DNA of 64,000 nucleotides. It comes from Bradysia coprophila. Lineage: Eukaryota; Arthropoda; Insecta; Diptera; Sciaridae. Positions 37,801 through 48,457 of the stretch are shown here, piece by piece. The stretch is from positions 11,068,001 through 11,132,000 of the forward strand of contig NW_023503493.1 of NCBI RefSeq assembly GCF_014529535.1. The letters are read 5' to 3'. Position numbers and translations under genes: made by a program. Below the pieces are notes generated by a model. The model ran no database searches and was not told where the DNA came from. It was given only the letters and a program-made list of their open reading frames with translations. Numbering within the stretch: position 1 is the first letter of the stretch; each line of letters starts with the position of its first letter.

Positions 37801-40454
37801 CACATACTTGTCCAGTAAACAATCCACAGAGAAGTTACACACTGTGTCTGAAAGTGTAAAACAGGTATGGTCTATTGTCCGCCCGGAGGACATAAAAATT
37901 TGATTTTCGTACTTAAACGCACTCATTTTCATATTATTTTGACATAAAATGTGAGTGCGTTTAAGACGAATTCGCTGATCGACCATACCTGTTCTAGACT
38001 TTCATTGTCGTCTATCGCATAGACTCTATGCGCGCCCGAAACTATCAAAAGTACAGCGAAAATATTGCCTCGAATTATTTAATTTACAAGAAATATGTTT
38101 CTTCACTCGCTTCCTTACATTTTTTTGCCCGTCTCACACGGGATATGCAAAAAAAATTATTGAAGGCCATATCGGTCATGCTTAACATAACATTTAATTA
38201 ATAAACTATTAACCTGGGCTATAAACAAAGTGACGAATTTGTATACCCCAAGAATAGCTAATCCTGCAACCGTGGTAATATCCCACGTAAATATCACACT
38301 AAATGTTAAAGTCGTTATTCCATATTTAGTGCTAATGGCAAAACCATTAATTTTATGTGCTCTGACGTTGAATTGAGTATAATATCAAACTATAGTCGAA
38401 AATAATTTTCTGGGAAGCAATATTTACGTCCATAGAAAATAGCACCCCCATACCATATATACTGTATACCTAGCATACCTAACGCTTTTTCTTTCTAATT
38501 TTACACTATATCCGAGTGAAAATCTTACTCAATATAAATGGTTGATCGTTTATTATATTACGTTTCATATGTGGAACAGATTCACTAAATCCTATCGACG
38601 CGATGCCATTCCATCTGGTTGTTTGATAACATAACATGGCATCAACATTGCCAAAGTGGCTGTGTTTATTGGTTGGATTTGCTTGGATGGTTAATCAATA
38701 AATTTCCGTTTTTCTTGTTTACAATGTTTTAACATTTTTCGGGTGATGTTTTTTGCATATTTTCTCGCCTTTTTTCCCTTTTTATTTTGGCAGTGACTTT
38801 GACTTTGTGTAGATCGGCATGAGGGAATTAAATATTCAAATTTAATTAAAATTTATGAAAGAACGTCACAACAATAGAACGACGACGCGTGGCTTAAAGG
38901 GGAACAAAAAATGTTTTTTTTTTGTACGACAACCATGGTCAGTGCTGGACATAATTTACAATAATTCTTTCCCGTCTCCTCTGCAGGAACTCGAATTGAT
39001 CGAAGAGCAATGGCGCGCTGAAACAAAGGAGCTAGTCACATTGGTCAATAATTTACAGGAGGAGAACCGTCGATTGCAGAAATCTCTAGGTGCCAATACG
39101 GAAACGATAGCAGCGAACACAAATACAGCGACCGTTGCAGTTAAAGATGACGCAGCATCAAATGCCAATACATCCGATTTACAAACGTTACAACGATTTC
39201 GTGAGCAGGTCGAAAAACATCGAAAAGAGATGAAAATGAAAGATGCTGAACTGGCTGAAGCTGAACAATCGATTCAAGGGGTGAGTGGATTGCGTTACGC
39301 GTTTGGACATTTTTTTATATGCTTCAATGAGTACAGTGAGCTTTAACATTAAGGTTACACCTTTGTGCGTCAGCTGGTCGTTTAATACACATCTTCATGT
39401 CAATGTACTTATCTCGTACGATTGAATGATAAAAAGCGTCTGACACACTGTTGTATTGAAACTGAGTAAAAGACCAGCTGATCGCAAATAGGTGTAATTT
39501 CAATGCTGAATCTCACTATAGCTTGTGATCAAAAATCTTCAGGTGTAAATAGTGGTTACACAGATGATATTCGCACTGTTACATACTTACATACTTAGCC
39601 AAATCTACAGTAATCGCGAGAGGCTAAAGAATCGATTCTCTCATTTCCCAGTTAAACATTCAAATGGAACGATTGTCAAACTCCAGCAGAGAATCACGTA
39701 AAAGGCAGAAGCTTCTGCAAGTGCAAGTAAGGTCTTTGGTTGAAGAACGGGCCGACTTCTTGGCCCAGCTGCAGGACCAACATCGGGAAATATTGTCGCT
39801 TCGAAAACGACTGGGCATAGCCGAAAAAGAGAACGAAGACTTATCCAAGTGTCAGGTATAATGGTCGAATGCGATCCGACGAACCGGTCTTGTAAAATCA
39901 TTTTTATTTGCCCGTTTAGGATGAAGAGAACGATCCACATCGGGCTCGCTATTCCACAGCCGAATTGAAAGAAATTCTATGCGAACGCGATGAACTCAAG
40001 TCTCAAATCAACGATCTAGCAACGGAACTGAAAACCTACAAACCCGTTGAAGAGCTCAAAATTGAAGAGAAGTAAGAACGAACGTAGTGGTTTGGCTGTT
40101 TCTTTAATTTGTCACCTGAATTCAGTGCCTCTGTCGTTGATATTATTTCTAAAATTAAGAACATTTGTAGGCCTACAGAAGAAGATCCTCCAGTGCAGGG
40201 GCCGCTACCATTTGAACCGGACGATGCACCATGGAAGAAAAGTTCCGAAAGTGGAATCCGAAAATTGTAAGTAGAATCACTCGTGGCTATCACATCAGCT
40301 AATTGCGTCGAACAAGTGGTTTGACATTCTTTTCCCAATTTTCAGTTTTCGCAAACTATTTTCGGAACCGGGCACCTCGAGTTTTCCGCGGCGATCACTA
40401 TCTACACTATCTAAAATGGCTCTCTCTGCTAGCCCTAACACTGACACCATCTGA
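22835..40454 (+). CDS. Rilpl: RILP-like protein (Rab effector with RH1 and RH2 domains)
   Basis: Six exons: 22835-23113, 38987-39280, 39652-39855, 39920-40071, 40171-40266 and 40346-40454. All junctions are GT-AG and in phase, giving 377 residues. Exon 1 is an RH1 domain (VYDLASDIGKECEKIIDLFG, then LMPKVINVLELLE). Exons 2-3 are coiled coil (ELELIEEQWRAETKEL onward). Exon 4 is the RH2 Rab-binding helix (HRARYSTAELKEILCERDEL). The tail has FEPDDAPWKKSSESGIRKFF followed by a Ser-rich end. In vertebrates RILPL1/2 bind LRRK2-phosphorylated Rab8/Rab10 through RH2 and myosin Va or other motors through RH1, acting in ciliary and vesicle traffic; the same role is inferred here. The ATG at 22835 is the first usable start; a longer reading would need a GTG at 22829. 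Intron 1 is 15.9 kb, contains a separate gene at 34868-35572 and is packed with repeats. Confidence 0.93.
24194..26586. mobile_element. Large fold-back element with subrepeat-bearing inverted arms
   Basis: The left end 'aaacaaggcatcagaacag' is complementary to the right end at 26567-26586. The match continues inward through 'cggagcgtttgctgcgactt', 'agccccgtac' and 'cgaagtacctttc'. The left arm contains four tandem units of about 145 bases marked by 'gggccgagtagcggcctta' (24534, 24678, about 24821, 24967). The right arm has two or more in reverse orientation (about 26031 and 26176), so the arms differ in unit number. The centre, about 25030-25905, is unique and non-coding. The right arm also has an extra 'cgtattacggctacgtat' block near 26486. 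No transposase frame is visible. This is typical of Foldback-type or giant MITE structures, non-autonomous. Confidence 0.82.
26587..28253. other. RILP-like intron 1 sequence without a gene
   Basis: I see a reversed copy of the 'gagttatgtaatggatttt' dispersed repeat near 26853-26875, with nothing else I can support. Confidence 0.45.
28254..28390. mobile_element. Short palindromic MITE of the 'CAGGGC...' family
   Basis: The block begins 'cagggcctatttttggg' and ends 'cccaataataagccctg'. The interior is AT-rich 'gaaaattctg'-type inverted sequence. Related copies lie at 56441-56602 and, truncated, near 42830-42955. Confidence 0.6.
28971..29497. mobile_element. Long inverted repeat (fold-back), arms about 225 bases
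   Basis: The left arm begins 'tcgcccaaaaccacttacag' and the right arm ends with its complement. Matching continues through 'ggtgtgacgcaa', 'ttatccacttac', 'gatatcggtgtaggtgacgc' and 'gcgtcacaaggggcagatg', leaving a loop of about 70 bases near 29200-29265. Short frames inside (e.g. 28959-29198) are products of the repeat. It lies in the RILP-like intron and is therefore transcribed. Confidence 0.85.
29636..29808. repeat. Tandem repeat, about 18-20-base unit
   Basis: About eight head-to-tail units of 'aaaatttgacgaaaatcg' type, with small variations. Confidence 0.8.
29805..30130. repeat. Tandem repeat, about 145-base unit, 2-3 copies
   Basis: Units begin 'aaaacgctcatagctcc' near 29810, 29955 and 30105, and contain 'gaaacacgt' and 'gagttatgg'. 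The third copy is partial. It directly follows the short-unit array. Confidence 0.7.
30131..32490. other. RILP-like intron 1 sequence with dispersed repeats
   Basis: No gene is supported. Around 30690-30790 there are repeated 'tttcttcacactttg' motifs. Near 31600-31700 there is another copy of the dispersed repeat ('gttgattaaaggcgaagccg', 'aataaacacacgaaaa'). Confidence 0.45.
32491..32662. mobile_element. MITE of the GCACTGCTCC family, copy 1
   Basis: The ends are 'cacagcactgctcc' and 'ggagcagtgctgtg'. The interior 'ggaggccgatgaagtcacag' matches, in reverse orientation, the interior of the copy at 33526-33745. A triple 'gtgttca' run sits near 32627-32643. Confidence 0.7.
32832..34491. mobile_element. 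hAT-like non-autonomous element with 8-base target duplication
   Basis: The 1660-base element starts CAGGGCCGGATTAGC and ends GGTTAATCCGGCTCTG, and is flanked on both sides by 'acgaaaca' (32824-32831 and 34492-34499). An 8-base duplication with CAGxG ends is characteristic of the hAT superfamily. Subterminal 'gcgccctgggc' recurs in both ends. No transposase frame is visible. A second MITE (33526-33745) is inserted in it. It lies in the RILP-like intron 1. Confidence 0.85.
33526..33745. mobile_element. MITE of the GCACTGCTCC family, copy 2 (nested)
   Basis: The ends are 'caacgcactgctcctag' and 'ctaggagcagtgcgttg'. The flanks share 'ggtaagg', an apparent 7-base target duplication. It lies inside the hAT-like element 32832-34491, so it arrived later. 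Confidence 0.7.
34868..35572 (+). CDS. Secreted coiled-coil protein, unrecognised family, nested in the RILP-like intron
   Basis: Two exons, 34868-34906 and 34976-35572, flank a 69-base GT-AG intron and give 211 residues. Exon 1 plus the start of exon 2 encode a clear signal peptide (MALIVLFVLLNSLVAFSSA, cleavage likely before DVAES). The mature part is almost wholly helical and hydrophilic with heptad-like spacing: LSEDITRSCDVRARDAQDHA, then SEKARLQIELQTQTL, LNNLRRELEGQISVAQGEVL and AALRNIQAELEQTRKDGE. There are two cysteines (about residues 70 and 86) and one NRT glycosylation sequon. It lies on the same strand as the host gene but has its own start, stop and poly(A) signal. I do not recognise the family; a secreted structural or salivary-type protein is a guess. 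Confidence 0.78.
35759..35764 (+). terminator. Polyadenylation signal of the nested secreted-protein gene
   Basis: AATAAA lies 187 bases after the stop codon at 35572, consistent with an independent transcript ending inside the host intron. Confidence 0.55.
35765..36884. other. RILP-like intron 1 sequence without a gene
   Basis: AT-rich. I see no repeat boundary or coding signal that I can support. Confidence 0.4.
36885..37112. repeat. Tandem repeat, about 60-base unit, four copies
   Basis: Each unit carries 'cgatcttagggaattcat' followed by 'ttttacgaaatgtaacgta' variants. Confidence 0.75.
37600..37720. repeat. Dispersed repeat copy related to 46780-46945
   Basis: Contains 'gtcgtccaaaacagatacgc', 'aggggtcgaagg' and 'ttggccccgaaacatg'. 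In reverse orientation these match blocks near 46770-46850. Confidence 0.5.
37849..38004. mobile_element. MITE-like inverted repeat
   Basis: The ends are 'tgaaagtgtaaaacaggtat' and 'atacctgttctagactttca' (three mismatches). An inner pair is 'cttaaacgcactca' and 'tgagtgcgtttaag'. It lies in the RILP-like intron 1. Confidence 0.65.
39355..39497. mobile_element. MITE-like inverted repeat in RILP-like intron 2
   Basis: The left end 'ttacacctttgtgcgtcagc' plus 'tggtc' mirrors the right end 'gaccagctgatcgc' plus 'aaataggtgtaa'. The 143-base element fills much of a 371-base intron. Confidence 0.65.
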
Positions 40455-42829
40455 ATCGTCGCAAGAATGTTCACAACAAACAATGAATCTGCTTTCGAAT
40501 TTCATCATTGACTCAAGCGGCAACTGCGATATTTGGTATATAAAGTGACGGTTCACGAAGCACGTGCATCCTAATGTACATGGTACATTTGGATTGAATG
40601 GAGGGCTTAGATGTATAGGTCTTTGTGACACATTTTCTTGTTTTTTTGTTGATAGGTTTTTTTTGTTATTAGGCTGGAGATGTTGTCACATTAGGTGTCG
40701 GTTTCAGTGCAAAAATTTATTTATTCTTTTCCCGATGGTTCAGTAATGGTGAACATGAACATGTCCTACGTGTTGACCACCAAAACATGCAGACAATGAG
40801 TGGACTATAAGACCAAATTTGGATATTTATTATGTTACGTGGAAATGGTCTGGAACGTGTTTTGTCAAGTCGATTTATTGTGCAGAATTTCAAAATTTCG
40901 TTTCACAGTCCACTTACAATCTGAGTATTTTGGTGGTCAATTTATTAATCAAGACTTTTCCGCTATTATAGTATTTATCGATCGTACATACATACAAGCA
41001 GTTGTCTACAAAATATCCCTCTATGAAGTAAAAAATCACAGAAAGTTAAGAATCAATTCGGATGGGCTCAGTTATGTCGTTTCACCTCCTTCCTTTGATT
41101 TGGAATTTTTTTTCCATTTTTCATTGTCAAGGATTTTCACTCAGATTTCTCATTTGAGGCCTGACAAAGAGAGTTCTTTGAACGGAGTACGGTACTTTGG
41201 TTTATAACTCGGAACCCGAAACTAGAAAACCTGAATTAAATCAGGTCGAGATTAGGTTGCACCTGAATAAATCTGGACCCGAAATTTACATTTCAGGTCT
41301 GGTAAATTCTGGTTCAGGTTGACGCGAACCTGATCTGAGCCTGAAATGAGAGAGTCTGATGATTCAGCATTTGAATTGTACGTTTTCTGTAGCTTTTGGA
41401 CGAGTGAACCGCTAACTAAAGCTTTGTTCCTAAACCACTTAAGCTCTACCAATTGAAGCCCTTCTTTGAGCCCAAAAACTTGTAATGACTGAACTATTTA
41501 ACACGATGGTGTAATGCACTCACTGATCATAATCTACGGAAATACTTCTAAGACTCACTCTTCAAAAGATTTACTTGAACAACAAACCGACGAGCGTGTT
41601 GTGGTGAAGTTGTTGATGCGGGTTTCTGATTCTTAAGAAGAAGCCTCCCACGACTCTAATCTACAGAATTCATCTGCGTAAATAAAAACATAAATCTGGA
41701 ATGTGCGTTTGTTCGGATCACACGATCCTTCATGTGAAGGATTCGACGTGCTGAAAAGGGAGGCCGAAGAAATGGGTCAAACATGAAAAGTTCCGTTTTC
41801 GACACATGAAATTATTTCACTTTTGTTAGTACGGTTTCTTGAACACCACCTTCTTCCCCTGACGGCGTGGCGTCATTTTCGAACAGATTCTTACAAAATG
41901 TTCCAAATTTCTCAAAAGCTCAAAACACACGAGGCATCAAAAACGTTGTCAATACAAATTTAGAAGGCAACAGTGCTCACAGAAAGAAAAATTTTTTAGG
42001 GGTCACCGACTAGTTTTCGAAGTAGCAAATTTTTGCGATTTTTTGGGATTTATGGCTTAGTCGAATCCTAAAATGGCGGCCACTGTTCCCTAGGGAATCA
42101 AAAAATCTTCAATATCCGAGTAAATCCCAAAATAAATCCTTATAAATCTCAATAAATCCCAATAAATTTCAATAAATCTGATAAATCTTGAAGAGTGCGG
42201 GACCCTTCGGTTTTTTACGCCGGTAACTTAGCTTGAAAACATTTTACAGTCTGTGTAAATTCATTGAAATTGAAAGTAACTTACAGCAAATTTGTCCACT
42301 GTGTACCTGTGCCATTGAAAACTGTTCAACTTTATAGGTCTGCAGTTTTGTGATGGGATTTCTTTTATTTATAAACAACAAAACAAGACAAATAAAAAAA
42401 ACTGAATTATTCTCGATGCGGCACGAATGGTGCATTCAAGTCTATTCGGATGAACGAAAAAGATGTACTACATGTAGACTCAATGGCCATTGACTCCTCA
42501 TATACAACCTATCTCTAAGCCAAAGTATATAAAAAAAACTGAACAGGGTTGAACCCCGAGACCCAAACATATTTCTTGCCAAGTGCGTAAAAAACCTGGT
42601 GAAGGCACTGCACAAAACGTGCGAAGCCTGGCTTTTCCGACTTTTGTATGAAGTTGAGTTTTATGTTGGAAAAGTATTCAACATACAAATTCTGTCAATC
42701 GTTAGTGAACTTGCCCTGCACTCGATTTCACCAAAAAGTGAGTTCCATTCTTTTTTTTACGTTGTATCTGGTCAGTGAAATACTTGTTCTACCACCTTCA
42801 AATATACCCCTTATTGGTGGGGCAGACCA
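40455..42829. other. Intergenic region downstream of the RILP-like gene
   Basis: No gene is supported. A dispersed AGGTTCAGG-type tract lies at 41206-41345. A run of 'aataaatccca' variants lies at about 42120-42185. A possible poly(A) signal for the RILP-like gene is AATAAA near 41691. Confidence 0.45.
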
Positions 42830-42955
42830 GGCCTTTTTAAATATTTTAATTATGAAAATTCTGAAAATTTTCAGAAAAAAATCCGAAAAAACATTTCGGA
42901 ATTTTTCGAACATTTTCAGATTTTTTCGGATTTTTCAGAATTTGCTGAGTAACAA
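42830..42955. repeat. Truncated copy of the 'gaaaattctg' palindromic family
   Basis: It starts 'ccaggcctttttaaatattt', with interior 'gaaaattctgaaaattttca' and 'ttttcggatttttcagaatt' mirroring each other. The right terminal block seen in the other copies is missing. Confidence 0.45.
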
Positions 42956-45034
42956 ACACACACACATTCGACTCACCAAAATGCATATTTATTGAGTTAA
43001 TAATGATTTAAATCTACTGACAGCACTGAAAAATGTGGACGTCATTTATGAATCATCCCTAAGACAATTTCTGGGTAGGAGCAGTTCTGACTGCCTTGTT
43101 TTGCGTTTGAGTCTTAGCACAAATATTATATTCAAATGGTCTTACACTCACTAGTCGTTATAATAAAAAAAAACTGGCCACAAACGAGCGATCAAATTCC
43201 ATTTTATACTAAATAAAAGACTTTACAAACTGAAATCATATCTTCAAACAAAGGATCAAATTTGAAAATCATGAAAATTAGTAGAAAGTAAAAACCGGAC
43301 TTTATGTAACGATATGAATAGTTGGTATTGTTGTTAAAGTTATATTTACACGTAAGAAGTAAAATTACCATACTTTTAACACCATAACCCGTACATTAAT
43401 AATACTCTCTCTAAACAAGACATATTGTTACATTAAAACATATTCACTAAATTGTAGTACGAGGCTAAGGAAAATAAAGGAGACGAAAAAAGGGTGGAAA
43501 ATGAAATATGAAAAAAAGGAAATTTTTTTGAATAAAAACTAAAACTTAAAAACTGAAAAAGAAGGAAACTTAAACTAAAATAGGAAAAAAAATAACCAAT
43601 TGTGATGGATACCACGGTTTAAAACAATAATTTATTGAAAAGAATATTTAGACTAAATTTTAAGAACTTGATACAACAGAATTATTAATTATATTTATCC
43701 TAAAATGCCAATTTATTACATGTGGAGATTAATCCCTCATCAGTAAAATGCTGGGCATTACAGAAATGTATTATTGTGAAGATATCGGACAAATGAAATT
43801 CTATTAAAATAAGTTCATGAAATATTCGTGGTTTGGACTATTGTCAAGAACATAAGCGTCGCACGACGATGATATGCGATGCACAGGAGTGAGCGTTAAG
43901 CCGGTAAATTTTGTGACACCGATTTTCTTGGTAAGTCTCAAATTAGTCGGGGATATAACGAGTCGTTATTAACGATGATGCGTACCAAAAATTGAAATCA
44001 AACTCTGTAACTCCAAAACTTTCATTCAATTCATAAGATTCCACTAAAATACCTATTATTGACTCGAAGCGGGTAGATTTTGACCTGACCTGGTACCTTA
44101 AGCACTCAACCTGAAAAGATTCAGACAATGTTCAGATTTCTCATTAAAATTACCTGACCTGATCTTACCTGACTTGTCTGGAGGTAAATTTTAATTAGAA
44201 ATTTAAATGGAAAATGGAAACATTTTGCATAAAAAATCAGGTAACCTACCTGCCAGGTTAGTTCAAAAAAATAATATTAATCCGGTTCATGTAACCTGGC
44301 TTCAGGTTAAAAAGAGCCTGACCTGATTCTGAGCCTGTTAGAATCCCAAAATTTCAATAAATTATAAACATTCCAGAAATACCAACCATTCCAAAAATGT
44401 CATTATACACTCGCCGAAATGTGAATTTCGTCACGTTTTCTATTCCTTCAACTGCTCATCAAAGAATTTTTTTGCTGGTTTTTCACGATAACTTGAGAAA
44501 TCCAGAACCAGTTTTAGATCTTTTGGTTCTAATCGACGAGAAATACCATTTTTGGGATCAAGTTTGTAGCTGGACGATATCTTCCATAATTTTTTGATCC
44601 CTATTTCACCCAGCCAATTACCGTTGAAATTTTCGCAATAAATGCCAAGCGCGTCGTGTTACGTTCATTAAGGGTTTAAGGATTTAAGACCCACGAAAGT
44701 GATATCAGAAACAAGAACAAAAATCTTAGAAAAACAGCTTTGTTCAAGTATGTTTACGACAAGGGCCCGGAACATCATGAAATTGACTTTGTCAGCAAAG
44801 AAGTCTTGAAAAAAGTATGTAAAAAAGGACTGAAAAATACACGAAGCTAATCAGATCATTCTACACGGGGAAACAACGCTAAATTTCAAGTCGGATGCCG
44901 CACAAATATCCTTGATACCTTGTGCTACAACTTTTACTTTTTGGCCCTCTTAACGAGGGTAGGCCTGATGTATATCATCTCGGCTGCCACACATTGTAGA
45001 AATGAATGAATAACATTTTTATTGAAAGGTTTGG
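42956..45034. other. Intergenic DNA without a gene
   Basis: A purine-rich, low-complexity stretch lies near 43460-43600. A fourth AGGTTCAGG-type tract lies at 44085-44340. No coding signal. Confidence 0.45.
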
Positions 45035-45972
45035 AGGGATTCTTTTGAAAATCCACCTATCAAAATCGGACCCATTTCGTCTGGGATGGATATATACATG
45101 CTTTGAAAGGTGTTTGCCAGTAGACCTCAAAACAGGCCTCACACAGTCTCGAGCCACACCTGGTTGCTGGTGGAAGATCTCCGAAGTTGGAAAAATAGTG
45201 TTTTTTATCCGAATTTTTTGGCCGTTATAAATGATCGTTCCGGGTGAGATTATGCTCGTTGGAAAGCTGAGCTTAAGTACTTTCGGGTCATGTCTAGTTT
45301 GATTAGATTCATTGATAAGTGTACGCAAAAATTTACAAGAAAAATTTTCAAAATCTGTGTGAACTTTAGACAGGTCTGGGCTGGTACTGATGACGCTTAA
45401 TGTGAACCTAACATGCTAGTCGTAACAAACATTGTCTAAGCTTTCCGTTGATACCTCATTTGCAGTGCTGGTGATTGCCGACATAACAGGATTTTATGTT
45501 AGTACAACCGCTACTTGTAAAACTCGCCAGCAATCACCAGCACCGCAAATGAGGTATCAACGGAAAGCTTAGACAATGTATGTTACGACTAGCATGTTAG
45601 GTTCACATTAAGCGTCATCAGTACCAGCTCAGACCTGTCTAAAGTTCACACAGATTTCGAAATTTTTCTTGCACATTTTTGCATACATATATCAATGAAT
45701 CTAATCAAACCAGGCATGACCCGAAAGTACTTCAGCTCAGCTTTCCAACGAGCCCACTCTCACCCGGAACGATCATTTATAACGGCCAAAAAATTCGGAT
45801 AAAAAACACTATTTCCCCAACTTCGGAGATCTTCCACCAGCAACCAGGTGTGGCTCGAGACTGTGTGATGCCTGTTTTGAGGTCTACTGGCAAACACCTT
45901 TCAAAGCATGCATATATCCATCCCAGACGAAATGGGTCCGATTTTGATAGGTGGATTTTCAAAAGAATCCCT
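45035..45972. mobile_element. Near-perfect 938-base palindrome (fold-back element)
   Basis: The left arm starts 'agggattcttttgaaaatcc' and the right arm ends with its exact complement. Arms of about 440-460 bases match with few differences through 'cggacccatttcgtctggga', 'cctggttgctggtggaagat', 'cattaagcgtcatcagtacc' (right arm) and 'gcaaatgaggtatcaacgga' (right arm). The loop of about 30-50 bases centres near 45500. Frames of 117 and 130 codons on opposite strands of the two arms are mirror images, so they are not independent genes. No transposase is visible. Confidence 0.85.
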
Positions 45973-46362
45973 CTTGGTAATTCATATTTCCTTCAACTCG
46001 ATAGCAAACTGATCGAAACATACACTACTCATACCCTCACTTTGCTGGCCTTTAAATGTTTTATGTATTGAGTAGTGTAATAGCATGGTACAGGTTTCAA
46101 ACCGTCACGCAAAAACACATTTCTAGTGAGTTTAAGATACTGACATTGACTTTTTCCGGCAATCCGACTTTCACACCGGTCGGTGCTGTATTCGGATCGA
46201 AAGATAGCATGCCCATACCCTCTACAGAATTGTAATGACCAATTAAAGTCTTTTCCCAACTGGTCGTCTCACTTAAGAAATCACAGTGATTGGACACAAA
46301 ATCTTGGAAACCTAAAAATCTAGATGCATTGGCATGAAGAACTTTTTATACCCTCGACCATA

Positions 46363-46484
46363 TACAATCGCTAAACCGAACTGGTGTGCATACGTTATTT
46401 TGCACCAGCTGGTCACATACAATTTCAAATGGGACCAGCTGGTGCAAAATAACGTATGCACACCAGTTCGGTTTAGCGATTGTA
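46363..46484. mobile_element. Palindromic hairpin MITE, copy 2 (Tc1/mariner-like)
   Basis: The 122 bases match the element at 17671-17796 throughout, except for a 4-base shorter left arm and single-base changes. Both ends are 'tacaatcgctaaaccgaact' and its complement. The arms are perfectly paired here, so this copy is nearer to the founder. Confidence 0.82.
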
Positions 46485-46854
46485 AGAAAAAGGTATCACC
46501 AAAATTCTGAGAGAATTTCATCTAAAATTTTTCTAATATGAGCTCTCGTACTTGAAAATTGTGCTTTAAACTATTCAAAGATTATTTTCTAAATTATTCG
46601 AATAGTTCATCGACTTCGAAGCTCGTTTCAATAGTACGTCTTAACACAATTTATATATTAAAAAAGTATCCCAAGTGAAAACTTTTTTGCAAAAGTTTCA
46701 TAAAATTGAAATTGCACCGAAAACATTGCAACCAAACGTCTTGTTTTCAACGTTTCACGTCCACGTACGTACATGTTTCGGGGCTGAAAACGGTGGTATT
46801 GCAGACATTTTCTCGGGTTTTCGGCCCCTTACACGATAAGTTGTATACGCATAT

Positions 46855-46945
46855 GGTGTGGACGGTTTTTTTAGGCACATTCGCTTGTCGCCCTCACTTA
46901 GTTTGGGCTACAACTCGTGAAATTGCCTAAGATATACCGTCCACA
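46855..46945. mobile_element. Short hairpin repeat, 'GTGGACGGT' family
   Basis: The ends are 'gtggacggtttttttaggca' and 'tgcctaagatataccgtcca'. Related single ends occur near 24015-24045 and 9779-9800. 'actaagtgagggcgacaa' near 26766 matches its interior in reverse. Confidence 0.55.
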
Positions 46946-48457
46946 ACTGATGGGTAAATAACTATCGAAATATTTGTGTTTTTCTTTGTGAATGACCTAA
47001 TGGAAAACATATTTGCGTTTAATCTCTCGCAAACAGACCGCTTCTGTTACGTTCATATTTCTTAATGTTTGATATCGAATCTTGTACTTCTTTAGTTTTG
47101 CTGCATCTTTTACCTTATAATAAAACCCAGATCCTAGAGACCTAGATCCTAGAGAACATCATTCATCGTTCACGTATTTGTCAGATAACTTTCAATGTTT
47201 GCGGCACAAATGATAACGAATATGTCCATTTTAAAGCATCTTTATATTTCATAACATCAATTCAATTTTATGATTGAGAATACAAAAATATTTTTTTTGT
47301 TTAAATTTTACTTTCAATTCTTTTGAGATGATGTGAAGGGAGAGTGATCAACCAAACTTGAAGTGGAAAATCTAAATTACTTTTATAAAAATCATCGTGT
47401 TGTAGAAACTACACAAAAAAGAACCCTGTGGCAGTAGCAGTGACAGTGGTAGTGATATGAAGATATGACAATGAGCTGGATTGGGATCAGAGTCGGATAT
47501 TCCAAAGCCCGTCGCGCGTTAAGTGACAAAAATTTGTAGAGCATTCTGCATGTATTTTCGGGGCAAATAGGGTTATATTGAGTTGGTAATTCATCTAAAC
47601 TGAGCTGTCGAAAAAAAGCAATTTGAAATTTGACTAATATTGTTAACTTCTAACGGTTTCTCGAGATGCGCCAAAAACATCAAGGAATTTTTCGAAATGG
47701 ATTTTTTGCTCCTAGAAGTCAATACTTATCCAGACGCATGAAAATATGCCCACTAAATTGTTCGTCCGATTTCGTTAGGCACGTTTTCAAATCTATCGAC
47801 ATGAAAGGTTCGTAGCAGTCCCTTAAGCACAGACTTTCCTGATATTCGACACCAAAAATAGATCAGTGTCTCGGTTGGTCTAATTGATTATTGAGAATGA
47901 AGAGCTGAAGAGCTTGCGTGACACAGGGGTGTGAGGAGTCAGAAATTCAATGAAATAGTGTGATGTCATTCATATGCGGTCCCTAATACAAATCATTTAA
48001 CCGAACCAGGGTGACAATAGTAAGAACACATCGCAATAATGAAATGATGAAGGTGTGTTCGATGGGAACTAGATTGTGGAAGTTTATTGTAAGTGATGTG
48101 TATGACATGACGCAGGGCAACTTTTGATTGTTCATGTAACCACACCAACAGTTCACATTAAAAAGCGGAAGGAAATTTTCCTTCAGAATGTAGAGAACAA
48201 AACAAAATCTGAAATTTTACTAATCCCAGACAAGCACATACACTGCTACCCAGTCACAGCTTTGGTAAGTGGTTAACTCAACGTCTAACCTTTCACAGAC
48301 TGCAGTAATATGATCAGTATCGACTCAACTCTTTTAACAAAATGATGACAAATCTGTTACTTCCTTAGTTTTACCATTAATTTTGATATATAAGACGGCA
48401 CTCAGCCTCCCACTTCATAGTTTATTTTGGTCGTCCGTTTAAAGTTCCGTTTAAATT
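46946..48457. other. Intergenic DNA downstream of rabphilin
   Basis: No gene is seen. 'tttatt' at 48421-48426 would be a minus-strand AATAAA about 30 bases after the rabphilin stop. Confidence 0.45.

Noticed and set aside
42546..42570. Possible tRNA T-arm ('gggttgaaccccgag')
   Set aside because: No acceptor stem, D arm or anticodon arm can be placed around it.
45679..46071. 130-codon frame, mirrored at 44975-45328
   Set aside because: Both are the two arms of one palindrome read in opposite directions. No recognisable domain; the frames arise from the repeat.
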